15,334 bases of DNA from an uncultured Collinsella sp. (GCA_900757385.1 CAAENO010000216.1:1-15334), one strand, 5' to 3'. Counted from the stretch's first letter, positions 6,074 to 13,203 are shown. The notes: generated from the sequence alone by a model not told the origin. Numbers and translations: made by a program.

Positions 6074-7027
6074 ATGGACAAGGCCGCATCCGCCGGTCAT
6101 TCGGACCGTTGCCGCATCGTCGTCGATACCTGCTGCGACTTTAGCCCCGAGGTCGCCGCGAACCTCGATGTCGATATCTTGGGTTTCCCCTTCATTATCG
6201 ATGGCGAGGAGCGCACGGATGACATCTGGTCGAGCATCACACCCAAGGAGTTCTACGACCGCATGCGCGCCGGTGCCCGCGTGTCCACCTCGGCTGTGTC
6301 GCTCGGTCGCTATATCGAGTTCTTTACCGAGTGCGCCAAAGAGGGCACGCCCACGGTCTACCTGTGCTTTACCTCGGCGCTGTCGTCGAGCTACAACTCC
6401 GCGTGCCAGGCGGCAGATGCCGTGCGCGCCGAGTATCCCAACTTTGAGCTCTACGTGGTCGACAACGCTCTGCCCTGTGCGACCGGCGCACTCTTGGCGC
6501 TCGAGGCCGTGCGCCAGCGTTCGGCGGGACTGACCGCCAAGCAGCTGGTCGATTGGGCAAACGAGGCAAAGACCTACGTTCACGGCTACTTTACGCTCGA
6601 GAGCTTCGACGCACTGGCTGCTGGCGGCCGCATTCCGCCCGCGGCGGCGCAGCTCACGGCAAAACTCGACGTCAAGCCCGAGCTTTCCTACGACCTTGCC
6701 GGCTCGCTGTCGCTGATCGGCGTCAACCGCGGCCGCAAGAAGGCGCTCAAGTCCATTCTCAAGTCGTTCCGCGAGAACTATGTGCCCGATCGCACCATGC
6801 CCATCGCCATTATGACGGCCGACGCCGAAAAGGACGGCGACTGGCTCGAAGCCGCCATCCGCAAGGAGGAGGGTTGCGCCGACGTCACGATCATTCGCAG
6901 CTCCGTGGGTCCCACCATCGGCTCGCACGTGGGCCCCGGCATGGTGGCCTGCGCGTTTTGGGGTAAGAACCGCGCCGACAAGGCGTCGCTTTCCGACCGT
7001 ATCGCCCGCCGCGTGCGCGGTCAGTAG
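6074..7027 (+). CDS. DegV family protein (fatty-acid-binding, FakB-like)
   Basis: The 317-residue protein follows the DegV layout. It has an N-terminal VVDTCCDFSPEVA strand-loop, STSAVS at 71-76 (usual T-S motif that contacts the fatty-acid carboxylate), CFTSALSSSYNSA at 98-110, VVDNALPCATGALL at 128-141, LESFDALAAGGRI at 175-187 and the C-terminal VGPTIGSHVGPGM at 278-290. DegV/FakB proteins carry a fatty acid for phosphorylation by FakA so that host or recycled fatty acids enter phospholipid synthesis. The start is ATG 6074, eight bases after AAGGAG (6060-6065); TTG at 6071 is in frame but too close. No fakA kinase gene is seen in the window. The ligand cannot be told from sequence. Confidence 0.9.
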   Translation: MDKAASAGHSDRCRIVVDTCCDFSPEVAANLDVDILGFPFIIDGEERTDDIWSSITPKEFYDRMRAGARVSTSAVSLGRYIEFFTECAKEGTPTVYLCFTSALSSSYNSACQAADAVRAEYPNFELYVVDNALPCATGALLALEAVRQRSAGLTAKQLVDWANEAKTYVHGYFTLESFDALAAGGRIPPAAAQLTAKLDVKPELSYDLAGSLSLIGVNRGRKKALKSILKSFRENYVPDRTMPIAIMTADAEKDGDWLEAAIRKEEGCADVTIIRSSVGPTIGSHVGPGMVACAFWGKNRADKASLSDRIARRVRGQ

Positions 7028-7125
7028 GCAAGCGCTGCGTCCGTAATCGCCCTCGACTCACAGCCCAAACGCTGGCACCGAGTATTCAACCTGGTAATAA
7101 CACCCAACCCAAAAGGAAAGGTTTC

Positions 7126-8205
7126 ATGGCAAACAAGCTCTCTGTCGCATTTATCGGCACCGGAATCATGGGTGCCCCCATCGCCGGCCACATCCTGGAC
7201 GCCGGCTATCCCGTCACGGTCAACAACCGCACCAAGTCCAAGGCTGCAGCGCTCGTTGAGCGCGGCGCCGTCTGGGCCGATACGCCGGCAGATGCTGTGG
7301 CGAACGCCGACGTTGTCTTTACCATGGTGGGTTATCCCTCCGAGGTCGAGGAACTCTACCTGGCGGGCGACGGTCTGCTCGCGTGCACCAAGTCCGGCGC
7401 GGTCCTGATCGACCTCACCACGAGCTCGCCCGAGCTGGCGCGCGACATTGCCGAGGCCGCCCAGGTTTCCGGTCGCATGGCGTTTGACTGCCCCGTCACC
7501 GGCGGCGAGTCGGGAGCTATCGCCGGCACGCTCACGGCTATCGTGGGCGCTACCGAGAACGACATCGCCCCGGTCCGCGATATCCTTTCCACCTTTGCGG
7601 CAACCATCTGCTGCTTCGATGGCGCCGGCAAGGGTCAGGCTGCCAAGCTCGCCAACCAGGTGTCGCTGGGTGCCTGCATGGTCGGCATGGCAGACGCCAT
7701 GGCGTTTGCCGAGCTGAGCGGCCTTGACCTGGAGAAGACCCGTCAGATGATTCTGGGCGGTACCGGCAAGTCCGGCGCCATGGAGAGCCTGGCGCCCAAG
7801 GCGCTCGACGGCGACTACAAGCCCGGCTTTATGGTCGAGCACTTCATTAAGGACCTGCGCTTGGCGCTCGCCTATGCCGACGACCGCGAGCTCGCGCTGC
7901 CCGGTGCCGACGTGGCCTTTACGCTCTACGACATGCTCGACGCCATCGGCGGCGCCAAGCTGGGTACCCAGGCCGTCACGGTGCTCTACAAGGAGGAGGC
8001 CGACGCCATCGCCGCCGGTCTTGACTGGTCGCAGTATCGTCCCGAGGAGCATGGTGCTCACGAGGAAGGCTGCGGTTGCGGCGAACATGGCGACGACCAC
8101 GAGTGCGGTTGTGGCCACCACCATGGCGAGGACCACGAGTGCTGCGGCGGCCACGGCCATGACGACGGCCACGAGTGCTGCTGCGGCCACCATCACGGGG
8201 AGTAG
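7126..8205 (+). CDS. NAD(P)-dependent beta-hydroxyacid dehydrogenase with His/Cys-rich tail
   Basis: Residues 1-300 form a standard 3-hydroxyisobutyrate dehydrogenase-family enzyme (tartronate semialdehyde reductase/GarR relatives). The Rossmann motif is GTGIMG (11-16), followed by NNRT at 33-36, the substrate motif DCPVTGGESGA at 121-131, and GKGQAAKLANQ at 168-178 with the likely catalytic Lys174 and Asn178. These enzymes reduce or oxidise short beta-hydroxyacids; the substrate here is unknown. The striking part is the tail 306-359, with 14 His and 9 Cys in 54 residues. It includes three 12-residue repeats of the form xHECxxGHxHxx, which should bind Ni, Zn or Cu. Such tails occur on SlyD-type metallochaperones but are not part of this enzyme family. 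RBS AAAGGAAAGG is close to ATG 7126. The gene heads a tight four-gene run ending with isocitrate dehydrogenase. Confidence 0.9.
   Translation: MANKLSVAFIGTGIMGAPIAGHILDAGYPVTVNNRTKSKAAALVERGAVWADTPADAVANADVVFTMVGYPSEVEELYLAGDGLLACTKSGAVLIDLTTSSPELARDIAEAAQVSGRMAFDCPVTGGESGAIAGTLTAIVGATENDIAPVRDILSTFAATICCFDGAGKGQAAKLANQVSLGACMVGMADAMAFAELSGLDLEKTRQMILGGTGKSGAMESLAPKALDGDYKPGFMVEHFIKDLRLALAYADDRELALPGADVAFTLYDMLDAIGGAKLGTQAVTVLYKEEADAIAAGLDWSQYRPEEHGAHEEGCGCGEHGDDHECGCGHHHGEDHECCGGHGHDDGHECCCGHHHGE
8095..8202 (+). repeat. Three tandem 36-bp repeats encoding the metal-binding-like tail
   Basis: Units lie at 8095-8130, 8131-8166 and 8167-8202, each encoding a 12-residue block starting (D/G)HEC and containing GH.H. 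They differ at several bases but keep codon phase, so they look like an in-frame tandem duplication that has diverged. The stop codon follows immediately. Confidence 0.8.
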
Positions 8206-8210
8206 CGCCC

Positions 8211-8639
8211 ATGAGCTGGACGTTCGTGGTGCTTGCGCTGGTGCTCTTTCTCTTCGCGATCTACATTGGCTTTTTGTGCGGCCAGTGGGCGTGCGAAAAG
8301 CGCGTCATCACCAAGCGCGACTACTGGATTGCCAACTTTGCGGGAGCGGCGGCAGTCATCCTGCTGACCTGGGTGTTCTCGCTGTTCCCGCTGGTGCAGT
8401 TTGCGCCGATCGGCTGGCTCGGCGGCTTTATCGCCGGCCTTAAGATGAGCTTTGGCGAGTCCGTCGGTCCGTGGCGCAAACACGACGAGGTCTTTAACGT
8501 TAACAAGGCTCACCGCGCCGCCGCCGACGCGGGCGATGCCGAGGAGCGCCGCCGTGCGCGTCGCAATGGCGCGGCCGACCGACAGCTCATCTCGGTCACC
8601 GATGACAGCAAGGGTGCTGACAAGCACGCTAAGAAATAG
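8211..8639 (+). CDS. Small membrane protein of unknown function
   Basis: The 142-residue protein is not one I recognise. It has a hydrophobic N-terminal segment (about 4-24), a second at about 40-62 and a third shorter one at about 64-82, then a hydrophilic, Arg/Ala/Asp-rich tail (about 88-142) that should face the cytoplasm. The start is ATG 8211; GGGGAG (8197-8202), which overlaps the end of the upstream dehydrogenase gene, serves as RBS. The frame is open to 8175 but that part overlaps the upstream gene. The gap to the dehydrogenase stop is five bases and to the next gene about fifteen, so it is almost certainly co-transcribed. Because it follows a protein with a metal-binding tail, a link with metal handling is thinkable, but this protein has no metal motif. 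Confidence 0.8.
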   Translation: MSWTFVVLALVLFLFAIYIGFLCGQWACEKRVITKRDYWIANFAGAAAVILLTWVFSLFPLVQFAPIGWLGGFIAGLKMSFGESVGPWRKHDEVFNVNKAHRAAADAGDAEERRRARRNGAADRQLISVTDDSKGADKHAKK

Positions 8640-8654
8640 TAAAAAGAGGTAACT

Positions 8655-9353
8655 ATGGCAGAAAACAAAGACGAACAGCTCACCGACGAGGAGCTGGCAC
8701 AGCTCCAGCTGGCAGAGGAGAACGAGAACGCCGTCGACCGCCTGGTCCAGGAGCTCGGCTGCCCCACGCGCCGCATCCGTCAGTTTGCCGCCCGCGTGCT
8801 GCACCTGCTTGCCGAGCGCGATCCGCAGCGCGTCGTGCCCTGCGTGCCCGCGCTGATCGAGGCGCTCGACCGCCCCGAGGCGCAGACCCGCTGGGAGGCT
8901 CTCGATGCCCTGACGGCGCTCGCCACCACCTGCCCCGAGCAGCTGGGCGATGCCTTTGAGGGCGCCGAGACCGCACTGTTCGACGAGATTTCCTCCACGC
9001 TGCGCTATGCCGCCTTCCGCCTGCTGTGCGTGTGGGGCGCCACGAGCGTCGAGCGTTCGCGCGAGGCTTGGCCCATCCTGGACGAGGCCATTCAGTGCTA
9101 CCACGGCGACCTCGAGTATCGCGACATGCTCGGTTGCCTGTACGAGTTTGGCCAGGGCGAGATCGACGCCGAGGTCGCCGAGAAGCTTGCGCTGCGCCTT
9201 AAGTTCGATGCCGAGAACGGCAAGGGCAGCTATCTCAAGGCCCGTTCGAGCGAGATTTGCGAAATGCTTGTTAAACGCTTTGACCTTGATCTCTCCAAAA
9301 AGAAGAAGCGTGCTAGCGTTAAAAAATCTGACGCCGCCGAAGACGAGGAGTAA
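8655..9353 (+). CDS. HEAT-repeat-like hypothetical protein
   Basis: The 232-residue soluble protein has no signal peptide. After an acidic first 25 residues it shows paired amphipathic helices typical of HEAT/ARM repeats: RRIRQFAARVLHLLAERDP, VPCVPALIEALDRPEAQTR, WEALDALTALATTCPEQLG and LRYAAFRLLCVWGA. The second half is less repeat-like, and the C-terminus is a charged Lys-rich then Asp/Glu-rich stretch. HEAT proteins serve as protein-protein scaffolds; no partner is evident. RBS AGAGG (8645-8649) lies five bases before ATG 8655. Only six bases separate its stop from the isocitrate dehydrogenase start, and the RBS of that gene lies inside this one, so the two are probably translationally coupled. 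Confidence 0.8.
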   Translation: MAENKDEQLTDEELAQLQLAEENENAVDRLVQELGCPTRRIRQFAARVLHLLAERDPQRVVPCVPALIEALDRPEAQTRWEALDALTALATTCPEQLGDAFEGAETALFDEISSTLRYAAFRLLCVWGATSVERSREAWPILDEAIQCYHGDLEYRDMLGCLYEFGQGEIDAEVAEKLALRLKFDAENGKGSYLKARSSEICEMLVKRFDLDLSKKKKRASVKKSDAAEDEE

Positions 9354-9359
9354 CAGATT

Positions 9360-10445
9360 ATGGCGCACGATGTAGTCCTGATTCCCGGTGACGGTATCGG
9401 TCCCGAGATTACGCAGGCCATGCGCCGCGTGGTCGAGGCCACCGGTGTCCAGATCAATTGGAATGTCCAGGAGGCCGGTGCCGGCGTCATGGACGAGTTT
9501 GGCACGCCACTGCCCCAGCACGTGCTCGATGCGGTCGCCGAGACCAAGGTTGCCATCAAGGGTCCCATTACTACGCCGGTCGGCACGGGTTTCCGCAGCG
9601 TCAACGTGGCCCTGCGCAAGCATTTCGACCTGTACGCCTGCGTGCGCCCTTGCCTGTCGCAGCCGGGCGACGGCTCGCGTTTCCGTGACGTCGACCTGGT
9701 CATCGTGCGCGAGAACACCGAGGACCTCTACGCCGGCATCGAGTTCGATGAGGGCGCTGCCGAGGTCGAGGAGCTCTCGCAGCTCGTCGAGCGCTCGGGC
9801 CAGAAGACCTTCGCCGCGGATTCCGCCATCTCGATCAAGCCCATCTCCATCGCCAAGAGCCGCCGCATTGTGGAGTATGCCTTTGAGTATGCCCGCCGCT
9901 GCGGCCGCAAAAAGGTGACGGCCGTGCATAAGGCCAACATCATGAAGGCGACCGATGGCCTGTTCCTGCGCGTTGCGCGCGAGGTGGCCGCCAACTATCC
10001 CGATATCGAGTTCAACGATAAGATTGTCGATGCCACCTGCATGGGCCTGGTCCAGAACCCCAACGACTTCGATGTCCTGGTGCTGCCCAACCTGTACGGT
10101 GACATCGTGAGCGACCTGTGCGCCGGTCTGGTAGGTGGACTGGGTATGGCTCCGGGTTCCAACATCGGTGCCGACTGCGCCATCTTCGAGGCGACGCACG
10201 GCTCCGCGCCCGATATCGCTGGCCAGGATATCGCCAACCCCACGGCCGAGATTCTGTCTGCGGCTATGATGCTCGATCACCTGGGCGAGAACGACGCGGC
10301 CAATCGCATTCGCGCCGCCGTTTCTGCCACGCTCGACGAGGGTGAGCAGGTTACCGGCGACGTTCGTCGTGCCCAGACCGGCTCCGTTGAGGGCGCCGTG
10401 GGCACACAGGCCTTTGCCGATGCCGTTATCGCGCACCTGGCCTAA
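9360..10445 (+). CDS. Isocitrate dehydrogenase, probably NAD-dependent
   Basis: The 361-residue protein belongs to the isocitrate/isopropylmalate dehydrogenase family and converts isocitrate to 2-oxoglutarate and CO2 in the cytoplasm. Visible motifs are IPGDGIGPEIT (8-18), the isocitrate-binding RSVNVALRKHFDLYACVRP (79-97) with Ser80, Asn82, Arg86 and Arg96, RENTEDLYAGIE (117-128) with Tyr124, and VHKANIMKATDGLF (189-202) with the catalytic Lys191. NLYGDIVSDL (244-253) holds the metal-binding Asp248/Asp252. HGSAPDIAG (280-288) has Asp285 where NADP enzymes carry Lys, which suggests NAD. SVN in the substrate loop argues for isocitrate over isopropylmalate; homoisocitrate is less likely. The enzyme probably supplies 2-oxoglutarate for glutamate. 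Length and start (ATG, with GAGGAG nine bases upstream) are normal. It is the last gene of its run. Confidence 0.9.
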   Translation: MAHDVVLIPGDGIGPEITQAMRRVVEATGVQINWNVQEAGAGVMDEFGTPLPQHVLDAVAETKVAIKGPITTPVGTGFRSVNVALRKHFDLYACVRPCLSQPGDGSRFRDVDLVIVRENTEDLYAGIEFDEGAAEVEELSQLVERSGQKTFAADSAISIKPISIAKSRRIVEYAFEYARRCGRKKVTAVHKANIMKATDGLFLRVAREVAANYPDIEFNDKIVDATCMGLVQNPNDFDVLVLPNLYGDIVSDLCAGLVGGLGMAPGSNIGADCAIFEATHGSAPDIAGQDIANPTAEILSAAMMLDHLGENDAANRIRAAVSATLDEGEQVTGDVRRAQTGSVEGAVGTQAFADAVIAHLA

Positions 10446-10504
10446 GGAATGCACGCTGCAAACGCCTAAATAGTACTTAAGTGTTTGCGTATAACCTAAG
10501 AATC

Positions 10505-10533
10505 AATACGTCCGGCACTCTGTCGGGCGTATT
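10505..10533 (+). other. Hairpin between isocitrate dehydrogenase and the next gene
   Basis: AATACG (10505-10510) pairs with CGTATT (10528-10533), with CCG/CGG inside and wobble pairs between. Only CTATT follows, so it is at best a weak terminator. Upstream, GCAAAC (10458-10463) and GTTTGC (10483-10488) also face each other. I see no convincing promoter in 10446-10571. Confidence 0.4.
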
Positions 10534-10571
10534 CTATTGAAGACTATGTTTCCTAACAAGGAGTAACCGAT

Positions 10572-11657
10572 ATGGGTCTGATTCAAAAGAAGGACGAGAA
10601 GGACGAGATCGACGGCATCCAGATCATCGAGCGCGGCGAAGGCCCCGACGGTGACGAGGACGAGAAGATCGACCTGGTCACCGGTACGTCTGCCGAGCAC
10701 ATTGCTGCCGGTACGACGGCCGAGGAGGAGGACGCCCGTCTGGAGGCTCAGATTGCCGCGGATGCCGCTGACGAGGATCTGATGCCCGAGGAGCAGGACG
10801 AGGACGACGACTCCGACGTGGATGACCACACTTGCAAGCACAAGAAGACGATGATTGCCGCCTTTGTGGTTGCAGTCGTGATTGCTGCCGTGATTGGCTT
10901 CTTTATTGGCAATGGTGGTTTTGGCGGCAAGGGTGTCGGCTCGTCGACCCTGACCGAGGACCAGCTCGATTCGACCGTGGCAAGCTACAGCTACAACGGC
11001 AAGAAGAGTGACATCACCGCACACGAGGCCATCGAGAGCCAGTACAGCCTCGACACCGTCAAGGACGACGACGGCAACTATACCGCTCCGTCTGCCGACG
11101 TCATCCTGTCCTACGTGCGCAACAAGATCCTGCTCGATGCTGCCGAGGACGAGGGCATCACCGTCTCTTCTAAGGAGATGAAGAAATACGCCGAGGATTC
11201 CATCGGCACTTCGGACTACAAGACCATGGCCACGCAGTATGGCGTGTCCAAGGACCAGGCCAAGCAGATCGTCCGCCAGTCCGCGACGCTGCAGAAGCTC
11301 TACAAGAAGAAGGTGGGCGATAGCTCCGCAAGCATGCCGACCGCTCCGACCGAGCCTTCTGACGGCAACGAGGAGACCGCGAGCAAGGACTACGCCGATT
11401 ACATCATCAAACTTGCAGGCGACGAGTGGGATAGCGAAAAGGGCACCTGGAAGGATGCCGATAGCACCTACGCTAAGGCCTTCGCTGACGATGCCTTTAC
11501 GGCCGATAGCGCTACCTATAAGCAGGCTATGACCGCCTATTACACCGCCTACCAGCAGTACTCTTCGCAGGCTTCGAGCGCCAGCTCCAAGTGGACCGAG
11601 TACGCCAACGGCCTCTACGCCAAGGCCAACATCAGCATCTACGGCCTGTTTGCGTAA
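10572..11657 (+). CDS. Single-pass membrane protein, SurA-N-like chaperone domain outside
   Basis: The 361-residue protein has three zones. Residues 1-84 are hydrophilic and very acidic (DEDEK, EEEDARLE, EEQDEDDDSDVDD) and should stay in the cytoplasm. KHKK then precedes a membrane span at about 93-116 (IAAFVVAVVIAAVIGFFIG). The outer part begins with a Gly/Ser linker. It then shows the pattern of the SurA/PrsA N-terminal domain: SYNGKKSDITAHEAIE, VRNKILLDAAEDEGITVSSKEM, YGVSKDQAKQIVRQSATLQKLYKKKV. No parvulin PPIase domain follows; instead there is a Ser/Thr/Ala/Tyr-rich region. A role in folding or holding exported proteins is plausible but inferred. RBS AAGGAG (10558-10563) sits eight bases before the ATG. 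A strong terminator lies downstream. Confidence 0.75.
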   Translation: MGLIQKKDEKDEIDGIQIIERGEGPDGDEDEKIDLVTGTSAEHIAAGTTAEEEDARLEAQIAADAADEDLMPEEQDEDDDSDVDDHTCKHKKTMIAAFVVAVVIAAVIGFFIGNGGFGGKGVGSSTLTEDQLDSTVASYSYNGKKSDITAHEAIESQYSLDTVKDDDGNYTAPSADVILSYVRNKILLDAAEDEGITVSSKEMKKYAEDSIGTSDYKTMATQYGVSKDQAKQIVRQSATLQKLYKKKVGDSSASMPTAPTEPSDGNEETASKDYADYIIKLAGDEWDSEKGTWKDADSTYAKAFADDAFTADSATYKQAMTAYYTAYQQYSSQASSASSKWTEYANGLYAKANISIYGLFA

Positions 11658-11701
11658 AGATCTGTCTGAGCTACCGAGCGCGTAGCTAAAAAATCTGAAT
11701 A

Positions 11702-11738
11702 AGCCCGCTAGAACGGATGTCGTTCTAGCGGGCTATTT
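11702..11738. terminator. Bidirectional terminator between convergent genes
   Basis: AGCCCGCTAGAACG (11702-11715) pairs perfectly with CGTTCTAGCGGGCT (11721-11734), a 14-bp stem with a five-base loop. ATTTG follows on the plus strand. On the minus strand a TTTTTT run lies about ten bases past the stem. It separates the plus-strand membrane protein from the minus-strand HTH gene. Confidence 0.75.
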
Positions 11739-11770
11739 GCGTTTGGGCGCTGGTGACTACATTATGCCTA

Positions 11771-12007
11771 TTAATCTTTAAGTCCAAAGAGGTTATCGGC
11801 TTCATCGTCAGGCATATATTCCAGCACATCGCCCGGTTGGCAGTCGAGTGCCCGGCATATCGCGTCAAGAGTTGAAAAGCGCACGGCAGAAACCTTGCCC
11901 GTCTTGATACGCGACATATTGACCTGGGAGATACCCACGCGTTCCGCAAGCTCTTTGGATGAGATCTTGCGTTCGGCGAGCATGCGGTCAAGCCGCAGAA
12001 TAATCAT
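11771..12007 (-). CDS. Small HTH transcriptional regulator (Cro/C1-type, YozG-like)
   Basis: The 78-residue protein is one HTH domain. LAERKISSKELAERVGISQVNMSRIKTGKV (about 10-39) gives the helix-turn-helix, followed by FSTLDAICRALDCQPGDVLEYMPD (about 44-67), a typical ending of small Cro/C1 regulators of the HTH_26 type. The gene follows a DUF2975 membrane-protein gene on the same strand, a pairing common in Firmicutes and Actinobacteria. Its RBS (GGGGG on the minus strand, 12013-12017) overlaps the stop of that gene, with a nine-base gap between stop and ATG, so translation is probably coupled. It most likely controls its own two-gene operon through the dyad at 12679-12694. That is inference; what the pair senses is unknown. 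Confidence 0.9.
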   Translation of the reverse strand: MIILRLDRMLAERKISSKELAERVGISQVNMSRIKTGKVSAVRFSTLDAICRALDCQPGDVLEYMPDDEADNLFGLKD

Positions 12008-12016
12008 GGATTCCCC

Positions 12017-12655
12017 CTAGAGCAATTCGTCATCTTGTTTTTGCAGGATATACCCGTAGCGGAAGATACTGGCAATCAGGCAAATAATCAGGCCTGCAAA
12101 GAGCATGGAGGGCTCGAATAACTGGCCGACGGACGCATCCGTAAAGCTGCCGCCAAATCCTGAGAGTATCATTCCCGTGATTACGGCACCAAGAAGCCTC
12201 ACGGCAACGCCGCCGATAAGGAATAAATGTCCTACTCGACGAAGTGTCTGGTTACATTCAAGGTCAAAGGGCCTGCCTTCCTTTTCAATGTTGAAGAAAA
12301 GCCTGCGCACGCTTATCGCGATGGTAAGCGCGAGGCATGTCATCAAGAGGCTCCCTATGGCAGTGTGGCCATCGTGTGCGACGAGCATAAGTGGGGCCTG
12401 CGCATCGGTACCGACGATAGCAAGGCACGGCCCTTCGCCGGCTTGAAGTTCTACGGATTGGAGACACGAGCCTTGGGAGAGGCCAGGCAATATGAGTAGA
12501 AGGTCAATCGCAATGACTGCGAGGAGTCCCAGAGCGAGCGCGGTGGTAATGCAGACCGTGGCCCATTTGCAGATGCGAGCGAGCTTCCTCAGTTTGGCTA
12601 CCGTCTGTTCGCGGCTGATGGTTTCATTCGATATAGACGCGTTTCGATGGACCAT
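12017..12655 (-). CDS. DUF2975-family four-span membrane protein
   Basis: The 212-residue protein from ATG 12655 has a basic N-terminus and about four membrane spans: near 30-55, 95-117, 138-160 and 176-198. The conserved cytoplasmic stretch RRLFFNIEKEGRPFDLECNQTLRRVG between spans 2 and 3 (broken here: RRLFFNIEKEGRPFD, then NQTLRRVG) is the DUF2975 signature. Function of the family is unknown; it nearly always sits beside a small HTH regulator, as here, so it may act as a membrane sensor for it. I chose 12655 because GGAGGGG lies just upstream on the minus strand. The longer reading from 12694 would start inside the operator dyad and lacks an RBS. Confidence 0.8.
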   Translation of the reverse strand: MVHRNASISNETISREQTVAKLRKLARICKWATVCITTALALGLLAVIAIDLLLILPGLSQGSCLQSVELQAGEGPCLAIVGTDAQAPLMLVAHDGHTAIGSLLMTCLALTIAISVRRLFFNIEKEGRPFDLECNQTLRRVGHLFLIGGVAVRLLGAVITGMILSGFGGSFTDASVGQLFEPSMLFAGLIICLIASIFRYGYILQKQDDELL

Positions 12656-12678
12656 AACCCCTCCAATCGGCGTTTTGG

Positions 12679-12719
12679 ATGATACTTGTATCATATCAAA
12701 ATTAACGATAAACGATAAA
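12679..12719 (-). promoter_or_regulatory. Operator dyad and probable promoter of the DUF2975-HTH operon
   Basis: ATGATAC (12679-12685), TT, GTATCAT (12688-12694) is a perfect 7-2-7 dyad just upstream of the RBS. On the minus strand TATGAT overlaps the dyad's outer edge and could be the -10 box, although no clear -35 is seen. Two tandem CGATAAA copies (12706-12719 on the plus strand) lie where the -35 region would be. The layout fits autorepression by the HTH protein. Confidence 0.5.
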
Positions 12720-12762
12720 TAATTACGTATACTGAGTAAGTAATGATTGAAAACGATTAGCG

Positions 12763-12777
12763 TGAGCTATTAGCTCA
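12763..12777. promoter_or_regulatory. 7-1-7 perfect dyad
   Basis: TGAGCTA, T, TAGCTCA forms a perfect 15-bp palindrome in the divergent intergenic region. The loop is too short for an RNA hairpin, so a protein-binding site is likelier. No regulator can be named. Confidence 0.4.
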
Positions 12778-12885
12778 TTTTGGATGCCGGAGTTTGGCGT
12801 TCGGGGGATGAGGACAAATGCCAAAAACTTCCCGTGATCGCGCAAGCGCTCCATCGCGCTTCCCTAATTCATCTGGGAAAACAAC

Positions 12886-12899
12886 TGCAAACGATTGCA
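12886..12899. promoter_or_regulatory. cre-like LacI-family operator
   Basis: TGCAAACGATTGCA fits the catabolite-responsive consensus TGNNANCGNTNNCA at every fixed position and has perfect TGCAA/TTGCA arms around a central CG. Such sites bind CcpA or other LacI/GalR regulators. Its place ahead of a PTS operon fits carbon control, although it lies about 470 bp from the first PTS gene. Confidence 0.5.
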
Positions 12900-12905
12900 A
12901 GTAAC

Positions 12906-12935
12906 CGGTGAACGGTCGAAAACTACCGTTCACCG
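12906..12935. promoter_or_regulatory. 11-8-11 perfect inverted repeat, putative operator
   Basis: CGGTGAACGGT (12906-12916) is the exact reverse complement of ACCGTTCACCG (12925-12935). CGGT itself recurs seven bases apart inside each arm. The left arm recurs as CGGTAAACGGT at 13124-13134, one base different and with the same CGA after it. It is therefore likely a specific binding site used twice upstream of the PTS operon. Confidence 0.55.
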
Positions 12936-12945
12936 ATAATCTCAA

Positions 12946-12962
12946 AACTGGTTCTAACTGGT
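12946..12962. repeat. AACTGGT direct repeat spaced by one helical turn
   Basis: AACTGGT occurs at 12946-12952 and 12956-12962, ten bases apart, so both copies lie on one face of the DNA. ACTGGT returns at 13253-13258 opposite ACCAGT at 13238-13243. A tandem activator site is possible. Confidence 0.3.
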
Positions 12963-13055
12963 ATTAAGTCAAAAAGACCAATTCACATATCTTCACAATG
13001 ACCTGCAATTTTTCTACACGCTATTTTTAGCCGCCCTGCGTTGTTTAGACACAGG

Positions 13056-13072
13056 AAAAGATCCGATCTTTT
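13056..13072. promoter_or_regulatory. 8-1-8 perfect dyad
   Basis: AAAAGATC, C, GATCTTTT is a perfect 17-bp palindrome with a one-base centre. A further dyad, CGGTTT, CA, AAACCG, lies at 13090-13103. Both look like protein-binding sites rather than hairpins. Confidence 0.4.
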
Positions 13073-13122
13073 GCCAAAGCATTTCGGAACGGTTTCAAAA
13101 CCGCAGGTAGAAGTGTTAACGA

Positions 13123-13172
13123 CCGGTAAACGGTCGATTTATCACCGTGAGCGGTGCAAAAACGTTTTACCG
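13123..13172. promoter_or_regulatory. Second CGGTAAACGGT site with nested dyads
   Basis: CGGTAAACGGT (13124-13134) repeats the left arm of the dyad at 12906. ACGTTTTACCG (13162-13172) matches its reverse complement at 9 of 11 positions. Between them lie CACCG/CGGTG (13143-13156) and the palindrome AAAACGTTTT (13159-13168), the latter typical of LacI/GalR sites. The cluster ends about 35 bases before the likely -10 box. Confidence 0.45.
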
Positions 13173-13203
13173 TATGAATCAACGAAAGCGACCTCTTCTG
13201 GGG

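Noticed and set aside
7021..8196. 391-codon minus-strand frame opposite the dehydrogenase
   Set aside because: It mirrors a well-recognised enzyme gene; its low-complexity start is the complement of the His/Cys repeats.
8095..8202. Tandem 36-bp units as a possible CRISPR array
   Set aside because: The units are contiguous with no spacers, in frame and protein-coding.
8193..10454. 753-codon open frame on the minus strand opposite four genes
   Set aside because: It is antisense to the compact run 8211-10445, whose products are recognisable, and its translation is an Ala/Gly/Leu/His-rich mirror without family motifs. High GC makes such frames common.
12105..12499. Plus-strand frames of 113 and 90 codons opposite the DUF2975 gene
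   Set aside because: No RBS or family motif, and they are antisense to a recognisable membrane protein.
12656..12694. Longer start of the DUF2975 protein at 12694
   Set aside because: The ATG is half of the operator dyad and has no RBS. ATG 12655 has GGAGGGG.
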